From the NCBI RefSeq assembly GCF_003367175.1, contig NZ_QRGA01000003.1, forward strand, positions 558,681 through 622,680: 64,000 nt of DNA, given 5' to 3'. Of this stretch, positions 47,684 to 56,548 are shown one piece after another; positions within the stretch are counted from its first letter, which is position 1; each line of letters begins with the position of its first letter. The position numbers and the translations under genes were made by a program. The DNA comes from Trinickia dinghuensis (lineage in GTDB: Bacteria; Pseudomonadota; Gammaproteobacteria; Burkholderiales; Burkholderiaceae). The notes under the pieces are model-generated. The model had not been told where the DNA came from, ran no database searches, and worked only from the letters and a program-made list of their open reading frames with translations.

Positions 47684-48376
47684 TCATTCCCCTTTGTTCT
47701 TGCTGAGATCGACGCCTAGCTGCTTGAGCTTGCGATACAGGTGCGTGCGCTCGAGCCCCGTCTTCTCCGCTACGCGCGTCATGCTGCCGTTCTCGCGCGC
47801 CAGGTGGTATTCGAAATAGGCCCGTTCGAATGCATCGCGCGCATCGCGCAGCGGGATGTCGAACGAAATCGACGCCGCTTGCGTCGCCGCGGTGCTCGTC
47901 GCCACCGCATCGGCCGCCAGCACCGGCAACGCAACCGCTGCCGCGACAGTCGTCGCGTTGGCGGGCACCGGCGCCTTTACGGCGACCGCGCCGGCGACAG
48001 GCGCAGCCGCACTGCCGCGCGCCAACCCCTGCTCGACCGCCTTCAACAGCTTTTGCAAGGCGATCGGTTTCTCCAAGAAATTGAGTGCGCCGATCTTCGT
48101 CGCCTCGACCGCCGTGTCGATCGTCGCGTGTCCCGACATCATGATGACGGGCATCGTGAGCAGCCCCTGCGCGCCCCACTCCTTGAGCAGCGACACGCCA
48201 TCCGTATCGGGCATCCAGATGTCGAGCAGCACCAGATCGGGGGCCTGACGCAGGCGGTAGTCACGCGCATGCTGCGCGTTTTCCGCCACCTCCACGGCAT
48301 GTCCCTCGTCGCTCAGGATTTCCGAGAGCAGCTCCCGGATGCCCATTTCGTCGTCTACTACCAGGATGGTTGCCAT
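47684..48376 (-). CDS. NtrX-like response regulator lacking the AAA+ domain
   Basis: A 230-residue regulator: a receiver domain (1-120; VVDDE, Asp52 in LLDIWMPDTDG, Lys in FLEKPI), an Ala/Val-rich linker (about 122-172) and a Fis-type helix-turn-helix (about 180-222, IPLRDARDAFERAYFEYHLARENGSMTRVAEKTGLERTHLYRKLKQLG). The receiver and HTH resemble NtrX, but the central sigma-54-activating AAA+ ATPase of NtrX (about 240 residues) is absent, replaced by the linker. It therefore probably does not activate sigma-54 promoters by itself. It is paired with the NtrY-like kinase next door, one base apart. Confidence 0.88.
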   Translation of the reverse strand: MATILVVDDEMGIRELLSEILSDEGHAVEVAENAQHARDYRLRQAPDLVLLDIWMPDTDGVSLLKEWGAQGLLTMPVIMMSGHATIDTAVEATKIGALNFLEKPIALQKLLKAVEQGLARGSAAAPVAGAVAVKAPVPANATTVAAAVALPVLAADAVATSTAATQAASISFDIPLRDARDAFERAYFEYHLARENGSMTRVAEKTGLERTHLYRKLKQLGVDLSKNKGE

Positions 48377-50788
48377 TTATGCTGCCCTTGTCTGCGCTAT
48401 TGCTTTTGTCGTCCCCGACGCTGCGCCGCCGTTCGAGGCCGAGCCTGGCACGGGTGCCGCGTCGTCTGCCAATTGCAGGAACAAAATCGAAATCTGCGCA
48501 CCTTCGATCGTTTCGCCCGCTTTCACGCGATTCCGAATGTCGATACGCGCACCGTGTTCGTCGACGATCTTCTTGACCATGGCGAGCCCGAGCCCCGTTC
48601 CCCTGGCTTTCGTCGTCACGTACGGTTCGAACGCGCGGGTCAGGATGCGGGCAGGAAAACCCGCGCCGTTGTCGGACACGGTCAGGCGAACCGCGACGCG
48701 CACTTTGCCCTGCGCGTCGGGGTCGCCATATTCTACTGTCTTGGTTTCGATGACGACACGCGGGTTCGCGATCTCCGCGACCGCGTCCTGCGCGTTTTGC
48801 AGCAGGTTGTGGATGACCTGGCGCAATTGCGTCGCGTCGCCCCGGATCACCGGCAGCGCCGACAGTTCGGCCACGATCGCGCTCTTGCCTTCTTCGACAC
48901 CGTACAAGCTCAGCACTTCCGTCACGAGATCGTTCAGTTGCAGGTTCGCCAAGACGGCAGGCGGCGTGCGCGCGTAATCGCGAAAATCGTCGACCATCTG
49001 CTTCATCGCCGCCACTTGATTCACGATCGTCGTCGCCCCTCGCTTCAGTACATCGGCATCGTGCGCCGAAAGTTTATCGGCGAGCTTCATCTGCAGTCGC
49101 TCGGCCGAAAGCTGGATCGGCGTCAGCGGATTCTTGATCTCGTGCGCGAGCCTGCGCGCCACCTCACCCCATGCGGCCGAACGCTGAGCGGAGATGACGT
49201 CGGAGATGTCGTCGAACACCACGACATAGCCGGCCGTTCCCACCTCGCTGCCGGCGTCCGCCGGGGTTTCGGCCACGAGCCGCGAGCCGCGCACGAGCAG
49301 CGTGAGGGTCTCGGTCTCGCCGGGCACCGACACCGCGACTTGCTGCTGCCAGTGGCCGCCGTCGTCGACGCCGCGCTCGCTCGCCGCCTCTCGATCCGCG
49401 AACGCCTTGCGCACCATGGCCGAGAACTCCGCGAGCACGCCGATATGCTCGAACGACGCGCCGAGCATCCCTTGGAACGGCTGGCGGAAGATCCGTTCCG
49501 CTCCGCGATTGGCCGTGGTCAAGCGGAATTGGCGATCGAGCACGAATACGCCGGCCGTGAGATTGGCCAAGATGCTCTCGAGGTAGGCTTTCGAATGTTC
49601 GAGCGCGATCCGGTTGCGTTCGACGGCGCCGCGCGCCTCCGACAATTGGCGCGTCATCGCATTGAACGACTGCGTGAGGAAGCCGAGTTCGTCGCGCGAT
49701 TTGATCTCGCGTTTGGGCGTGTAATCGCCCTCGGCCACTTCCTTCGTGCCCTTGGCCAGCAAGAACAGCGGCCGCGCGAGCTGGTTGCCGAGCGCAAGCG
49801 CAAGCATCATGGCGATGAACGTCGCCAGGAACAGCGCGAGCGTCAGCGTGCCGATGTACATCTTGCGCAAGCCCGTACGACCCAGCGCCTTCTCCTGATA
49901 TTCGCGGTAGGCACGCTGGACGGCATCGGCATTGCGAGCGAGCGTGGGCGAGACAGGCTGCGTCAATTCCAGGAAACGCTCGGCGGGCTGTAGCAGCGAC
50001 GCGCTCGCATCGGGCACGAGTACCACCACGCGCAATCGCAGCGCCCCTTTCGCCCCTTTCGCATGGGGATCGCCGTCGACTTCGCCTTCGATCGAGGCAT
50101 AACCGCGGGTGCGGGCCTGATCGAGCATGATCGGCGTCGGCAAATCGTCAGGCATCAGTGAAGCGAAATTGCCCGACGTCTGCGCGATCACATGCAGATC
50201 GGGCGATGCACCCGACACGCTGCGCGTCGATTCGACGAGCATCGCCTCTTGCACACCGAACTGATCGCGCATGCGCAGCAGCGTGAGCGTCGTATTCGAC
50301 TGCGGCGTGCTCGCGAGCTGCTCGGCCATCACGCGCGCCTTCGTCTGCAAGTCGGACAACGACGCATCGAGCATCGCGCGCCCGAGGTTCAAGCCCGAGG
50401 TGAGCGCCGTCTCGACGTTGACGTCGAACCACGACTCGATGCTGCGCGAGACGAACTGGTATGACACCACGTAGATGATCGCCCCCGGCAACACGCCGAC
50501 GAGCGCGAAGAACACCGCGAGCTTCGCGAGCAGCCGCGTGCCGAACTTGCCCTTGCGCAGCCGCACGAGAATCATCGCGACGAGCGCGAAGACGATCAGC
50601 AGGAAGACGAGCGCAACGGCGATATTGGCCGCATAAAGCCACGAATAATAGCGATCGAAGAATTCGGTATTGGCGCTGGCCGCGGCGAGCAGCACGAGCA
50701 GCAGCAGCGCCGTGACGGCGACCGTGGAAACGATCACGCGAACGAGGATGCTCCGCACGTCCGCTCTTCGACGCACGCTATTTAGCAC
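48377..50788 (-). CDS. NtrY-like sensor histidine kinase
   Basis: A membrane kinase of about 800 residues: two N-terminal helices, a further pair around a large periplasmic sensor region, a HAMP domain (ALALGNQLARPLFLLAKGTKEVAEGDY), a PAS domain (LESILANLTAGVFVLDRQFRLTTANRGAERIF), an H-box (RRLAHEIKNPLTPIQLSAERL) and an ATPase domain (LLQNAQDAV, DNGAGFP, GTGLGLAMVKKI). The start is uncertain: GTG at 50788 or 50776, or ATG at 50857 well inside DUF4390. The first two give the expected short basic N-terminus. The order rsmB-DUF4390-ntrY-ntrX-like suggests one leftward operon. The signal is unknown. Confidence 0.88.
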   Translation of the reverse strand: MLNSVRRRADVRSILVRVIVSTVAVTALLLLVLLAAASANTEFFDRYYSWLYAANIAVALVFLLIVFALVAMILVRLRKGKFGTRLLAKLAVFFALVGVLPGAIIYVVSYQFVSRSIESWFDVNVETALTSGLNLGRAMLDASLSDLQTKARVMAEQLASTPQSNTTLTLLRMRDQFGVQEAMLVESTRSVSGASPDLHVIAQTSGNFASLMPDDLPTPIMLDQARTRGYASIEGEVDGDPHAKGAKGALRLRVVVLVPDASASLLQPAERFLELTQPVSPTLARNADAVQRAYREYQEKALGRTGLRKMYIGTLTLALFLATFIAMMLALALGNQLARPLFLLAKGTKEVAEGDYTPKREIKSRDELGFLTQSFNAMTRQLSEARGAVERNRIALEHSKAYLESILANLTAGVFVLDRQFRLTTANRGAERIFRQPFQGMLGASFEHIGVLAEFSAMVRKAFADREAASERGVDDGGHWQQQVAVSVPGETETLTLLVRGSRLVAETPADAGSEVGTAGYVVVFDDISDVISAQRSAAWGEVARRLAHEIKNPLTPIQLSAERLQMKLADKLSAHDADVLKRGATTIVNQVAAMKQMVDDFRDYARTPPAVLANLQLNDLVTEVLSLYGVEEGKSAIVAELSALPVIRGDATQLRQVIHNLLQNAQDAVAEIANPRVVIETKTVEYGDPDAQGKVRVAVRLTVSDNGAGFPARILTRAFEPYVTTKARGTGLGLAMVKKIVDEHGARIDIRNRVKAGETIEGAQISILFLQLADDAAPVPGSASNGGAASGTTKAIAQTRAA

Positions 50789-51374
50789 GTTCAGCCACCG
50801 TGAAGGTAAAGCGCTTCCAGTCGGAAGCGAGCGTCCAGTCGCGATTGTTGACCGCATCGACCTGGAACGGCTTGGGCATCAGCGCGGTATCGAGCTGCAT
50901 GCGCACCGACGCCGTATACGTTTCGCCCGGCTGCACCTGGCCGCGATCGATGACGTGCCAGGACGTCACGTGCTTGATGACGGCCAACGCTTCGTTCAGC
51001 GACGAAAAGCCCTGCTGCAGACCGCCGCTCGACACGCGGTACTCGCGCGTCAGCGGTTGGAACGACAGCCGGAGCGTTTGCGTGACAGACACGGGCTGCT
51101 CGTCGAACCAATACCAACGCGGGCGCGTGAGATCGAACTCGGTCGTGAAATAAAGCGGTATGCCTTTGTTGACGGCATCCTCGAGGCTGCTGTTCAACTC
51201 GAAGTCGAAGCGTGCGTCGAGATTCCAGCCGCCCGTGCCGTCGGCCTGCAGCGACGCGCGCTGCACCGCAATCGTATCGGCGCGCGCAGGCCCCGCCGCA
51301 ACGAAGCAAACGGTCACCCCAATCCAGAGCAAGGCTACGAGCCGAAGCCGAAAAAAGCGTTTGCTGATCGTCAC
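50778..51374 (-). CDS. DUF4390 domain protein, exported
   Basis: A 198-residue protein with a signal peptide (FFRLRLVALLWIGVTVCFVAAGPARA) and a beta-rich DUF4390 domain (VQRASLQADGTGGWNLDARFDFELN...IPLYFTTEFDLTRPRWYWFDE). The function is unknown. The GTG start at 51374 overlaps the rsmB stop (GTGA), and its own end overlaps the kinase gene, so translation is coupled on both sides. Constant association with NtrY-like kinases would suit an accessory sensor role, but that is inference. Confidence 0.82.
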   Translation of the reverse strand: MTISKRFFRLRLVALLWIGVTVCFVAAGPARADTIAVQRASLQADGTGGWNLDARFDFELNSSLEDAVNKGIPLYFTTEFDLTRPRWYWFDEQPVSVTQTLRLSFQPLTREYRVSSGGLQQGFSSLNEALAVIKHVTSWHVIDRGQVQPGETYTASVRMQLDTALMPKPFQVDAVNNRDWTLASDWKRFTFTVAERAK

Positions 51375-52804
51375 CGTTTCTGAAAGCGCGCGTAGTAAAA
51401 ACCGTCGTGGTCAATGTCGGCGCCGGGGCGCTCCGACTTGGCGGCATGCGTGCCGGTCGATAAAGACACCGAGGGCGATGCCGCGGCGGGAAGGCCGGCC
51501 GGCAGCAGTTGCCCAGGCGCGTCCAATCGTACCGCATCTTCATGCGTGCTTTCAAACCAGCGTGCCTGTTCCTCGCACTCCTCGGGGAAGATCGAGCACG
51601 TCACGTAGAGCAGTTCGCCGCCCGGTGCGACGAGCGGCCATAGCGCGTCGAGAATGCGGCGCTGCTCGGTCACGAGCGCGGGGATGTCGGTTGCGCGGCG
51701 CAGCCAGCGCACGTCGGGATGCCGCCGCACGATGCCGGACGCCGAGCACGGGACGTCGGCGAGAATGCGGTCGAAAGGCTGCCCGTCGTGCCACGCCGCG
51801 GGCGTGCCGGCATCCCCGACGGTGACGTTCGCCCGCAAACCGAGGCGCGTCAGGTTTTCTTCGATGCGCGCCGCGCGAGCGGGATCCGACTCGAGCGCCA
51901 CGAGGTCGACGTCGGCCAACTCGAGTATGTGTCCCGTTTTGCCGCCGGGCGCCGCGCACGCATCGAGCACGCGCATGCCGTCACGCACATCCAGACGCTC
52001 GGCCGCCAGCTGCGCGCCGGCATCCTGTACCGAGACGACGCCTTGCGAGAACCCCGGAATCCGATCGACGGGCAAGGGCGTTGCAAGCCGCACCGCGTAC
52101 GGTCCGATGGCGTCGGCCGCGATGCCGTTCGAGTCGAGCGTTTGCAGATACTCGGCCACCGTGGAACGCCGCGCGTTCACGCGCAAGGTCAAGGGCCCGG
52201 GCGCATTGCCGGCCGCCAGTACGCGCTGCCAGGCATCGGGCCAGGCACGCCGCACCGCTTCGGCCCACCAGAGCGGGTAGTTCGATGCCGCGACCGCATC
52301 CGCCTGCGCCTTCTCCAGCCATGCCTCGCGTTCGCGCAGAAAATTGCGCAGAACGGCGTTGACGAGCCCTTTGGCGAACACACACTCGCGGCGCGCGCCA
52401 ATGGCCGTGACCGCTTGGTCGACGACCGTAAACGATGTGTATGCGGCGTGCCGCTCGTCGTCGATCAGCAGGGCCAGCGCGCAGGACAGCACATTGCCGA
52501 CGTGCGCGGGCGGCGCCTTGTTCACGAGCTGGCCGACGAGCCAATCGACGGTGCCGAGCCGCCGCAGCGTGCGGTAGGCGAGGTCCTGGATCGCGCCGCG
52601 CGCGCTCGCCGCCGCGGCGGCAGGCATCGATGCCTGCACAGCGGCGAGCGCGGCCGGCAATGCCGTGCCGGTACGCACCGCGCCGACGGCAAGCGCCGCG
52701 CAGTCGAGCGCGAAGCCGAGCGAGTCGGGCGCGAGATGCAGCGTGGAAAATTGCGCTGCGCCGGCTTTCGGCGCCTTGCGACGGGTGGGAGCGGATCGAG
52801 TCAT
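51371..52804 (-). CDS. rsmB: 16S rRNA (cytosine(967)-C(5))-methyltransferase
   Basis: A 477-residue enzyme with an N-terminal NusB-like RNA-binding domain (residues about 30-170) and a C-terminal Rossmann methylase. Two catalytic cysteines are visible, in DVPCSASGIVRRHPD and in VTCSIFPEE; the SAM site is LDACAAPGGKTGHILEL. The ATG at 52804 gives MTRSAPTRRKAPKAG; longer frames reach into the intergenic region. First gene of the rsmB-DUF4390-ntrY-ntrX-like cluster. Confidence 0.92.
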   Translation of the reverse strand: MTRSAPTRRKAPKAGAAQFSTLHLAPDSLGFALDCAALAVGAVRTGTALPAALAAVQASMPAAAAASARGAIQDLAYRTLRRLGTVDWLVGQLVNKAPPAHVGNVLSCALALLIDDERHAAYTSFTVVDQAVTAIGARRECVFAKGLVNAVLRNFLREREAWLEKAQADAVAASNYPLWWAEAVRRAWPDAWQRVLAAGNAPGPLTLRVNARRSTVAEYLQTLDSNGIAADAIGPYAVRLATPLPVDRIPGFSQGVVSVQDAGAQLAAERLDVRDGMRVLDACAAPGGKTGHILELADVDLVALESDPARAARIEENLTRLGLRANVTVGDAGTPAAWHDGQPFDRILADVPCSASGIVRRHPDVRWLRRATDIPALVTEQRRILDALWPLVAPGGELLYVTCSIFPEECEEQARWFESTHEDAVRLDAPGQLLPAGLPAAASPSVSLSTGTHAAKSERPGADIDHDGFYYARFQKR

Positions 52805-53000
52805 CGAGAAAGCGAAGGTCGCGCGATGTAAGCAGATCGAGCAGGGATGCGCGCGAATAGAACGCGACATTGTAACGCGCGTCCGAGGGCGCCCCACGGG
52901 ACGACACGATTGCGAGTGCTGCCGAGCGTCAGACCGACATCGAGCAGGCGTTGAGCGCGTCTCGAACGCCCCCCGAGAAAATACGACTCGGAAATCAATA

Positions 53001-53023
53001 CGGGCCCTCGCGAGGGCCCGTTT
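53001..53023. terminator. palindromic terminator between htpX and rsmB
   Basis: A perfect 20-bp palindrome, CGGGCCCTCGCGAGGGCCCG (53001-53020), followed by TTT. It lies 39 bases beyond the htpX stop (minus strand). Confidence 0.7.
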
Positions 53024-53061
53024 GCTACGTATCCATCAGCGCTGCCGGATGGCTTCAGTCT

Positions 53062-53919
53062 TCAGTCGTAGCGGCCCGTGCGCGCCATTTCCATCAGGCG
53101 CGCGATACGTGCCTCGGTGTCGGGGTGGGTGCTGAACAACTTCGCCACCCCTCCCCCGCTCAAAGGATTGAGGATCATCATTTGCGCGGTGGTGGGATGC
53201 GCCTCGGCCGCGGCGAACGGAATGCCGGAGGCGAAGCGATGAATCTTGTCGAGCGCGGAAGCCAGTGCCTGCGGATCGCCCGACAGTTGCGCGCCGCCGC
53301 GATCGGCCTCGAACTCGCGCGCGCGCGAAATCGCCATCTGGATCATCGCCGCGGCAATCGGCGCGAGCAACGCGACCGCGATGCCGGCAATCGGGTTGGC
53401 CCGACGCCCGTCCTCGTCGCGCCCACCGAAAAACATCGCGAAGTTCGCGAGCGCCGAAATCGCACCGGCCATCGTCGCGGAAATCGTCGAGATCAAGATG
53501 TCGCGATGCTTCACGTGCGACAACTCGTGCGCCATCACGCCGCGCATTTCGCGCTCGGACAAGATCCGCAAAATACCCGTGGTGGCCGCGACGGCCGCAT
53601 GCTCGGGATTGCGGCCCGTCGCGAAGGCGTTGGGCGCGTCTTCGTTGATCAGATACACGCGCGGCATCGGCAAACCGCCGCGCGTCGCGAGTTCGCGCAC
53701 CATGCGGTAGAACTGCGGCGCGCTCGTTTCGTCGACTTCCTGGGCGTTGTACATGGACAGGACCATCTTGTCCGAGAACCAGTACGAGAAGAAGTTCATC
53801 GCCAGTGCGATGACGAGCGCGAACATCATGCCGCGCGAGCCGCCGATCATCCCGCCGATCGCGACGAACAGGGCCGTGATCGCCGCCATCAGCATCGCGG
53901 TTTTGACCCAATTGAACAT
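53062..53919 (-). CDS. htpX: membrane zinc metalloprotease HtpX
   Basis: A 285-residue inner-membrane M48B protease that degrades misfolded membrane proteins, heat-shock regulated in E. coli. Two N-terminal helices (about residues 5-50), the active site H131-E-x2-H135 ([12 protein letters not shown]), a second helical pair (about 145-200) and Glu in [10 protein letters not shown]. The ATG at 53919 is placed by AAGGAG six bases upstream; a GTG two codons earlier is too close to it. Confidence 0.95.
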   Translation of the reverse strand: MFNWVKTAMLMAAITALFVAIGGMIGGSRGMMFALVIALAMNFFSYWFSDKMVLSMYNAQEVDETSAPQFYRMVRELATRGGLPMPRVYLINEDAPNAFATGRNPEHAAVAATTGILRILSEREMRGVMAHELSHVKHRDILISTISATMAGAISALANFAMFFGGRDEDGRRANPIAGIAVALLAPIAAAMIQMAISRAREFEADRGGAQLSGDPQALASALDKIHRFASGIPFAAAEAHPTTAQMMILNPLSGGGVAKLFSTHPDTEARIARLMEMARTGRYD

Positions 53920-54047
53920 GTGCACTCCTTTTTCGTTTGCACCCGGGCGACGAATCTGAATCTAGACCGTCCCTGGCGTCACGCTCGATTGTAAGCTATT
54001 CGTCAGAAATCGGCTCACGCCGGCCGCGCGAAAACGAAAAACCGCGG

Positions 54048-54695
54048 TCAGCGCTGCGTCGCAGCGGCAAGCCGCAGCCCCAAGCCGACGAACGCGCTGC
54101 CGACCAGGCGATCGAGCCATTTCTTGACGGCCGGCTTGCCGCCGAGCCCCCGCGTGACGCTGCTCGCGACCCAAACCAGGAACAAGCACCACACGACGCT
54201 CATCGCAACGAACACGCCGCCCAGCGTGAGGAAGGCCAGGGCCTTGTGCTCGCCTTCGCTCGATACGAACTGCGGGAAGAACGAGACGAAGAAGAGCACG
54301 ACCTTCGGATTGAGCACGTTGGTCCAAAAACCCTGCAGATAGAGCTGCCGCAGCGACCGGGCGCCTTGCGCCGCGCCGGCTTCTCCCTGCGCGGCCTGCG
54401 ATTTCGCCGGCGACGCGAATGCGAGACGCACGCCGAGATAGATCAGGTAGATCGCACCCGCGAACTTGATGACCGTGAATGCCGTGGCGGATGCCGCCAG
54501 CAAGGCTGTCAGGCCGAACGCGCAGGCGATCGAATGGACGCAGCAGCCCGTGCAGATCCCGAGTGCGGACATGAGCCCGGCGCCGCGGCCCTGCGCGACG
54601 CTGCGCCCGACGATGTAGGCGGTGTCGGGCCCCGGCGTCACGTTCAGCAACAGCACCGCGACGACGAAAAACGGAAAGTGGACGATACCGAACAT
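54048..54695 (-). CDS. LysE/RhtB family amino-acid exporter
   Basis: A 215-residue membrane protein with about six helices. The family signature LLNVTPGPDTAYIVGRSVAQGRGAGLMSALGI is at the N-terminus, and LQGFWTNVLNPKVVLFFVSFFPQF in the middle. Relatives export basic amino acids, homoserine/threonine or other metabolites; the substrate is not deducible. GAGGAG precedes the ATG. A 9-bp triplicated repeat lies just upstream. Confidence 0.88.
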   Translation of the reverse strand: MFGIVHFPFFVVAVLLLNVTPGPDTAYIVGRSVAQGRGAGLMSALGICTGCCVHSIACAFGLTALLAASATAFTVIKFAGAIYLIYLGVRLAFASPAKSQAAQGEAGAAQGARSLRQLYLQGFWTNVLNPKVVLFFVSFFPQFVSSEGEHKALAFLTLGGVFVAMSVVWCLFLVWVASSVTRGLGGKPAVKKWLDRLVGSAFVGLGLRLAAATQR

Positions 54696-54708
54696 GCTCG
54701 AGGTCTCC

Positions 54709-54735
54709 TCTAATGCATCTAATTCATCTAATTAA
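54709..54735. repeat. three tandem 9-bp repeats between fmt and lysE-like gene
   Basis: TCTAATGCA, TCTAATTCA, TCTAATTAA at 54709-54735. The last copy includes the fmt stop codon (minus strand), so the repeat overlaps the gene end. Confidence 0.9.
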
Positions 54736-55730
54736 ACGGACTCAGGCAGCCGCATGCGCTGCCCCGCCGCGAGCGTCGTGCCGGCCAGGAATTCGCGCGC
54801 GGGCAGACGCTTGCCGCCCGGCTTTTGCAGTTGGGTGAGCCGCAGCGCGCCTTCGCCGCAAGCGATGACGACACCGTCGGGCGAAACCGCGACGATCGTT
54901 CCCGGCTCGGCGTCGGGGCTCGCGCCCGCCGTCACGGCCACGGCTTCAGCCGCCCAAACCTTCAGCGCCGTACCGTCCTCGAGCGTCGCCACGCCGCCCG
55001 GAAACGGATCGAACGCGCGCACCTGCCGCGCGAGCGCGGCGGCGGAATCACGCCAGTCGAGCGCCGCCTCGTGCTTGCCGATCTTTTCCGCGTAGGTCAC
55101 ACCGTCCGCGGGCTGCGCCGAGGCTGGCAAGACACCGGTGCGCTCGAGCGTCGAAAGCGCGTCGACGATCAGTTGCGCCCCTTGCGCCGCCAGCTTGTCG
55201 TGCAGCGTCGCCGTCGTGTCGCGCGGATCGATCGGCGTGCGCGCCACTTCGATCATCGCGCCCGTATCGAGGCCCGCGTCCATCTGCATCAGCGTGATGC
55301 CCGTCTCGGCGTCGCCGGCTTCAAGGGCACGGTGGATCGGCGCGGCGCCGCGCCAGCGCGGCAACAGCGATGCATGGATGTTGATGCAGCCGCGGGGCGG
55401 GATATCGAGCACTTCCTGCGGCAACAGCAAGCCGTAGGCGGCCACGACCATCACGTCGTGCGGCGTCGCGCGCAGCCGCTCGACGGCCTGCGCGGCCTCG
55501 GCGGGAAACTTCCCGGCGCGGCGCAGCGAAGGCGGCTGCGCGACCTCGAGCCCGCGCTCGAGCGCGTAGCGTTTGACGGCGCTCGCCTGCAGCTTCATGC
55601 CGCGTCCGGCGGGCCGGTCCGGCTGCGTCAGCACGAGCGGCACCGGAAAACCGGCTTCATGGATGGCGGCGAGCGCGCTGGCGGCGAACTCGGGCGTGCC
55701 GGCGAAAACGACGCGCAGCGTGTGAGTCAT
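54732..55730 (-). CDS. fmt: methionyl-tRNA formyltransferase
   Basis: A 332-residue enzyme that formylates initiator Met-tRNA. N-terminal [14 protein letters not shown], the formyl-folate site [20 protein letters not shown] (Asn-His...Asp in [12 protein letters not shown]) and the C-terminal tRNA-binding barrel are all present. Full length. It follows def with a 66-base gap; the two act in the same initiation cycle. Confidence 0.96.
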   Translation of the reverse strand: MTHTLRVVFAGTPEFAASALAAIHEAGFPVPLVLTQPDRPAGRGMKLQASAVKRYALERGLEVAQPPSLRRAGKFPAEAAQAVERLRATPHDVMVVAAYGLLLPQEVLDIPPRGCINIHASLLPRWRGAAPIHRALEAGDAETGITLMQMDAGLDTGAMIEVARTPIDPRDTTATLHDKLAAQGAQLIVDALSTLERTGVLPASAQPADGVTYAEKIGKHEAALDWRDSAAALARQVRAFDPFPGGVATLEDGTALKVWAAEAVAVTAGASPDAEPGTIVAVSPDGVVIACGEGALRLTQLQKPGGKRLPAREFLAGTTLAAGQRMRLPESV

Positions 55731-55796
55731 AGATCGAGCGAAAACGGCAAATAGGACAAGCAGGATGGATCGGGCGAGCCCGACGGTAGCATCACG

Positions 55797-56300
55797 TCAC
55801 ATCGCGTGCGCGAGCTTCTTCATCTTCGTCTTGATGCGCGTCTGCTTGAGCGGCGACAGGTACTCGACGAAGACCCGGCCCATCAGATGATCCATCTCGT
55901 GCTGGATGCACACGGCCAGCAGGCCCTCGCAGTCGATCTCGAACGTCTCGCCCTTCTCGTTCAGGGCGCGCACGCGCACGCGCTCGGGGCGCTCGACCTC
56001 GTCGTAGATGCCGGGCACGGACAAGCAGCCTTCTTCGTGCATCTGGCGCTCGTCGCTGGACCACAGGATTTCGGGATTGATGAACGCGCGCAACTCGTCG
56101 TGCGATTCGGACACGTCGATGACGATCACGCGCTCGTGCACGTCGACCTGCGTCGCGGCCAGGCCCACGCCGGGCGCGGCATACATCGTCTCGGCCATGT
56201 CGGCGACGAGTTTGCGGATCCGGTCGTCGACCTTCGCGACCGGTTTCGCGACCTTGTGCAGTCGCTTGTCTGGGTAATTGAGGATGCTCAGTAAAGCCAT
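55797..56300 (-). CDS. def: peptide deformylase
   Basis: A 167-residue metalloenzyme that removes the formyl group from nascent chains. Motif 1 GVGLAATQ (44-51), motif 2 EGCLSVP with ligand Cys92, motif 3 QHEMDHL with His134, Glu135 and His138. The ATG at 56300 ([16 protein letters not shown]) is the family start; the frame to 56462 reaches into the divergent promoter region. It is upstream of fmt and divergent from dprA. Confidence 0.96.
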   Translation of the reverse strand: MALLSILNYPDKRLHKVAKPVAKVDDRIRKLVADMAETMYAAPGVGLAATQVDVHERVIVIDVSESHDELRAFINPEILWSSDERQMHEEGCLSVPGIYDEVERPERVRVRALNEKGETFEIDCEGLLAVCIQHEMDHLMGRVFVEYLSPLKQTRIKTKMKKLAHAM

Positions 56301-56489
56301 GGTGTCAACAGTCGTTACGACATAGCGCTCAAGCTGAGCGCATCGTCGATTTACGGGATCGCTAGGCCGTTCGGCTAGCTGGCGCGGGTCTCGCCGGTTA
56401 TCGAAGATACGCCGAACCGCACGCGTCGTCAGGCCACGGTTTGCGGCCGCGAACACGCGCATCGGCTACGTTCTGGAGTATTTCGGATG

Positions 56490-56505
56490 GTGAAAATTTT
56501 ATCAC
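56490..56505. promoter_or_regulatory. AT-rich palindrome-like element in the def-dprA divergent region
   Basis: GTGAAAATTTTATCAC (56490-56505), a near-palindrome in otherwise GC-rich DNA. On the minus strand it contains TAAAAT, a plausible def -10. It may hold promoters for one or both genes. Confidence 0.3.
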
Positions 56506-56548
56506 GGCGCTCGCGAATCCGCAGGCGGCGCGGTGGAGGCACACGCCG

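Noticed and set aside
47741-49993. A 750-codon plus-strand frame opposite the NtrX-like and NtrY-like genes
   Set aside because: Shadow frame; the two-component genes on the other strand have complete domains.
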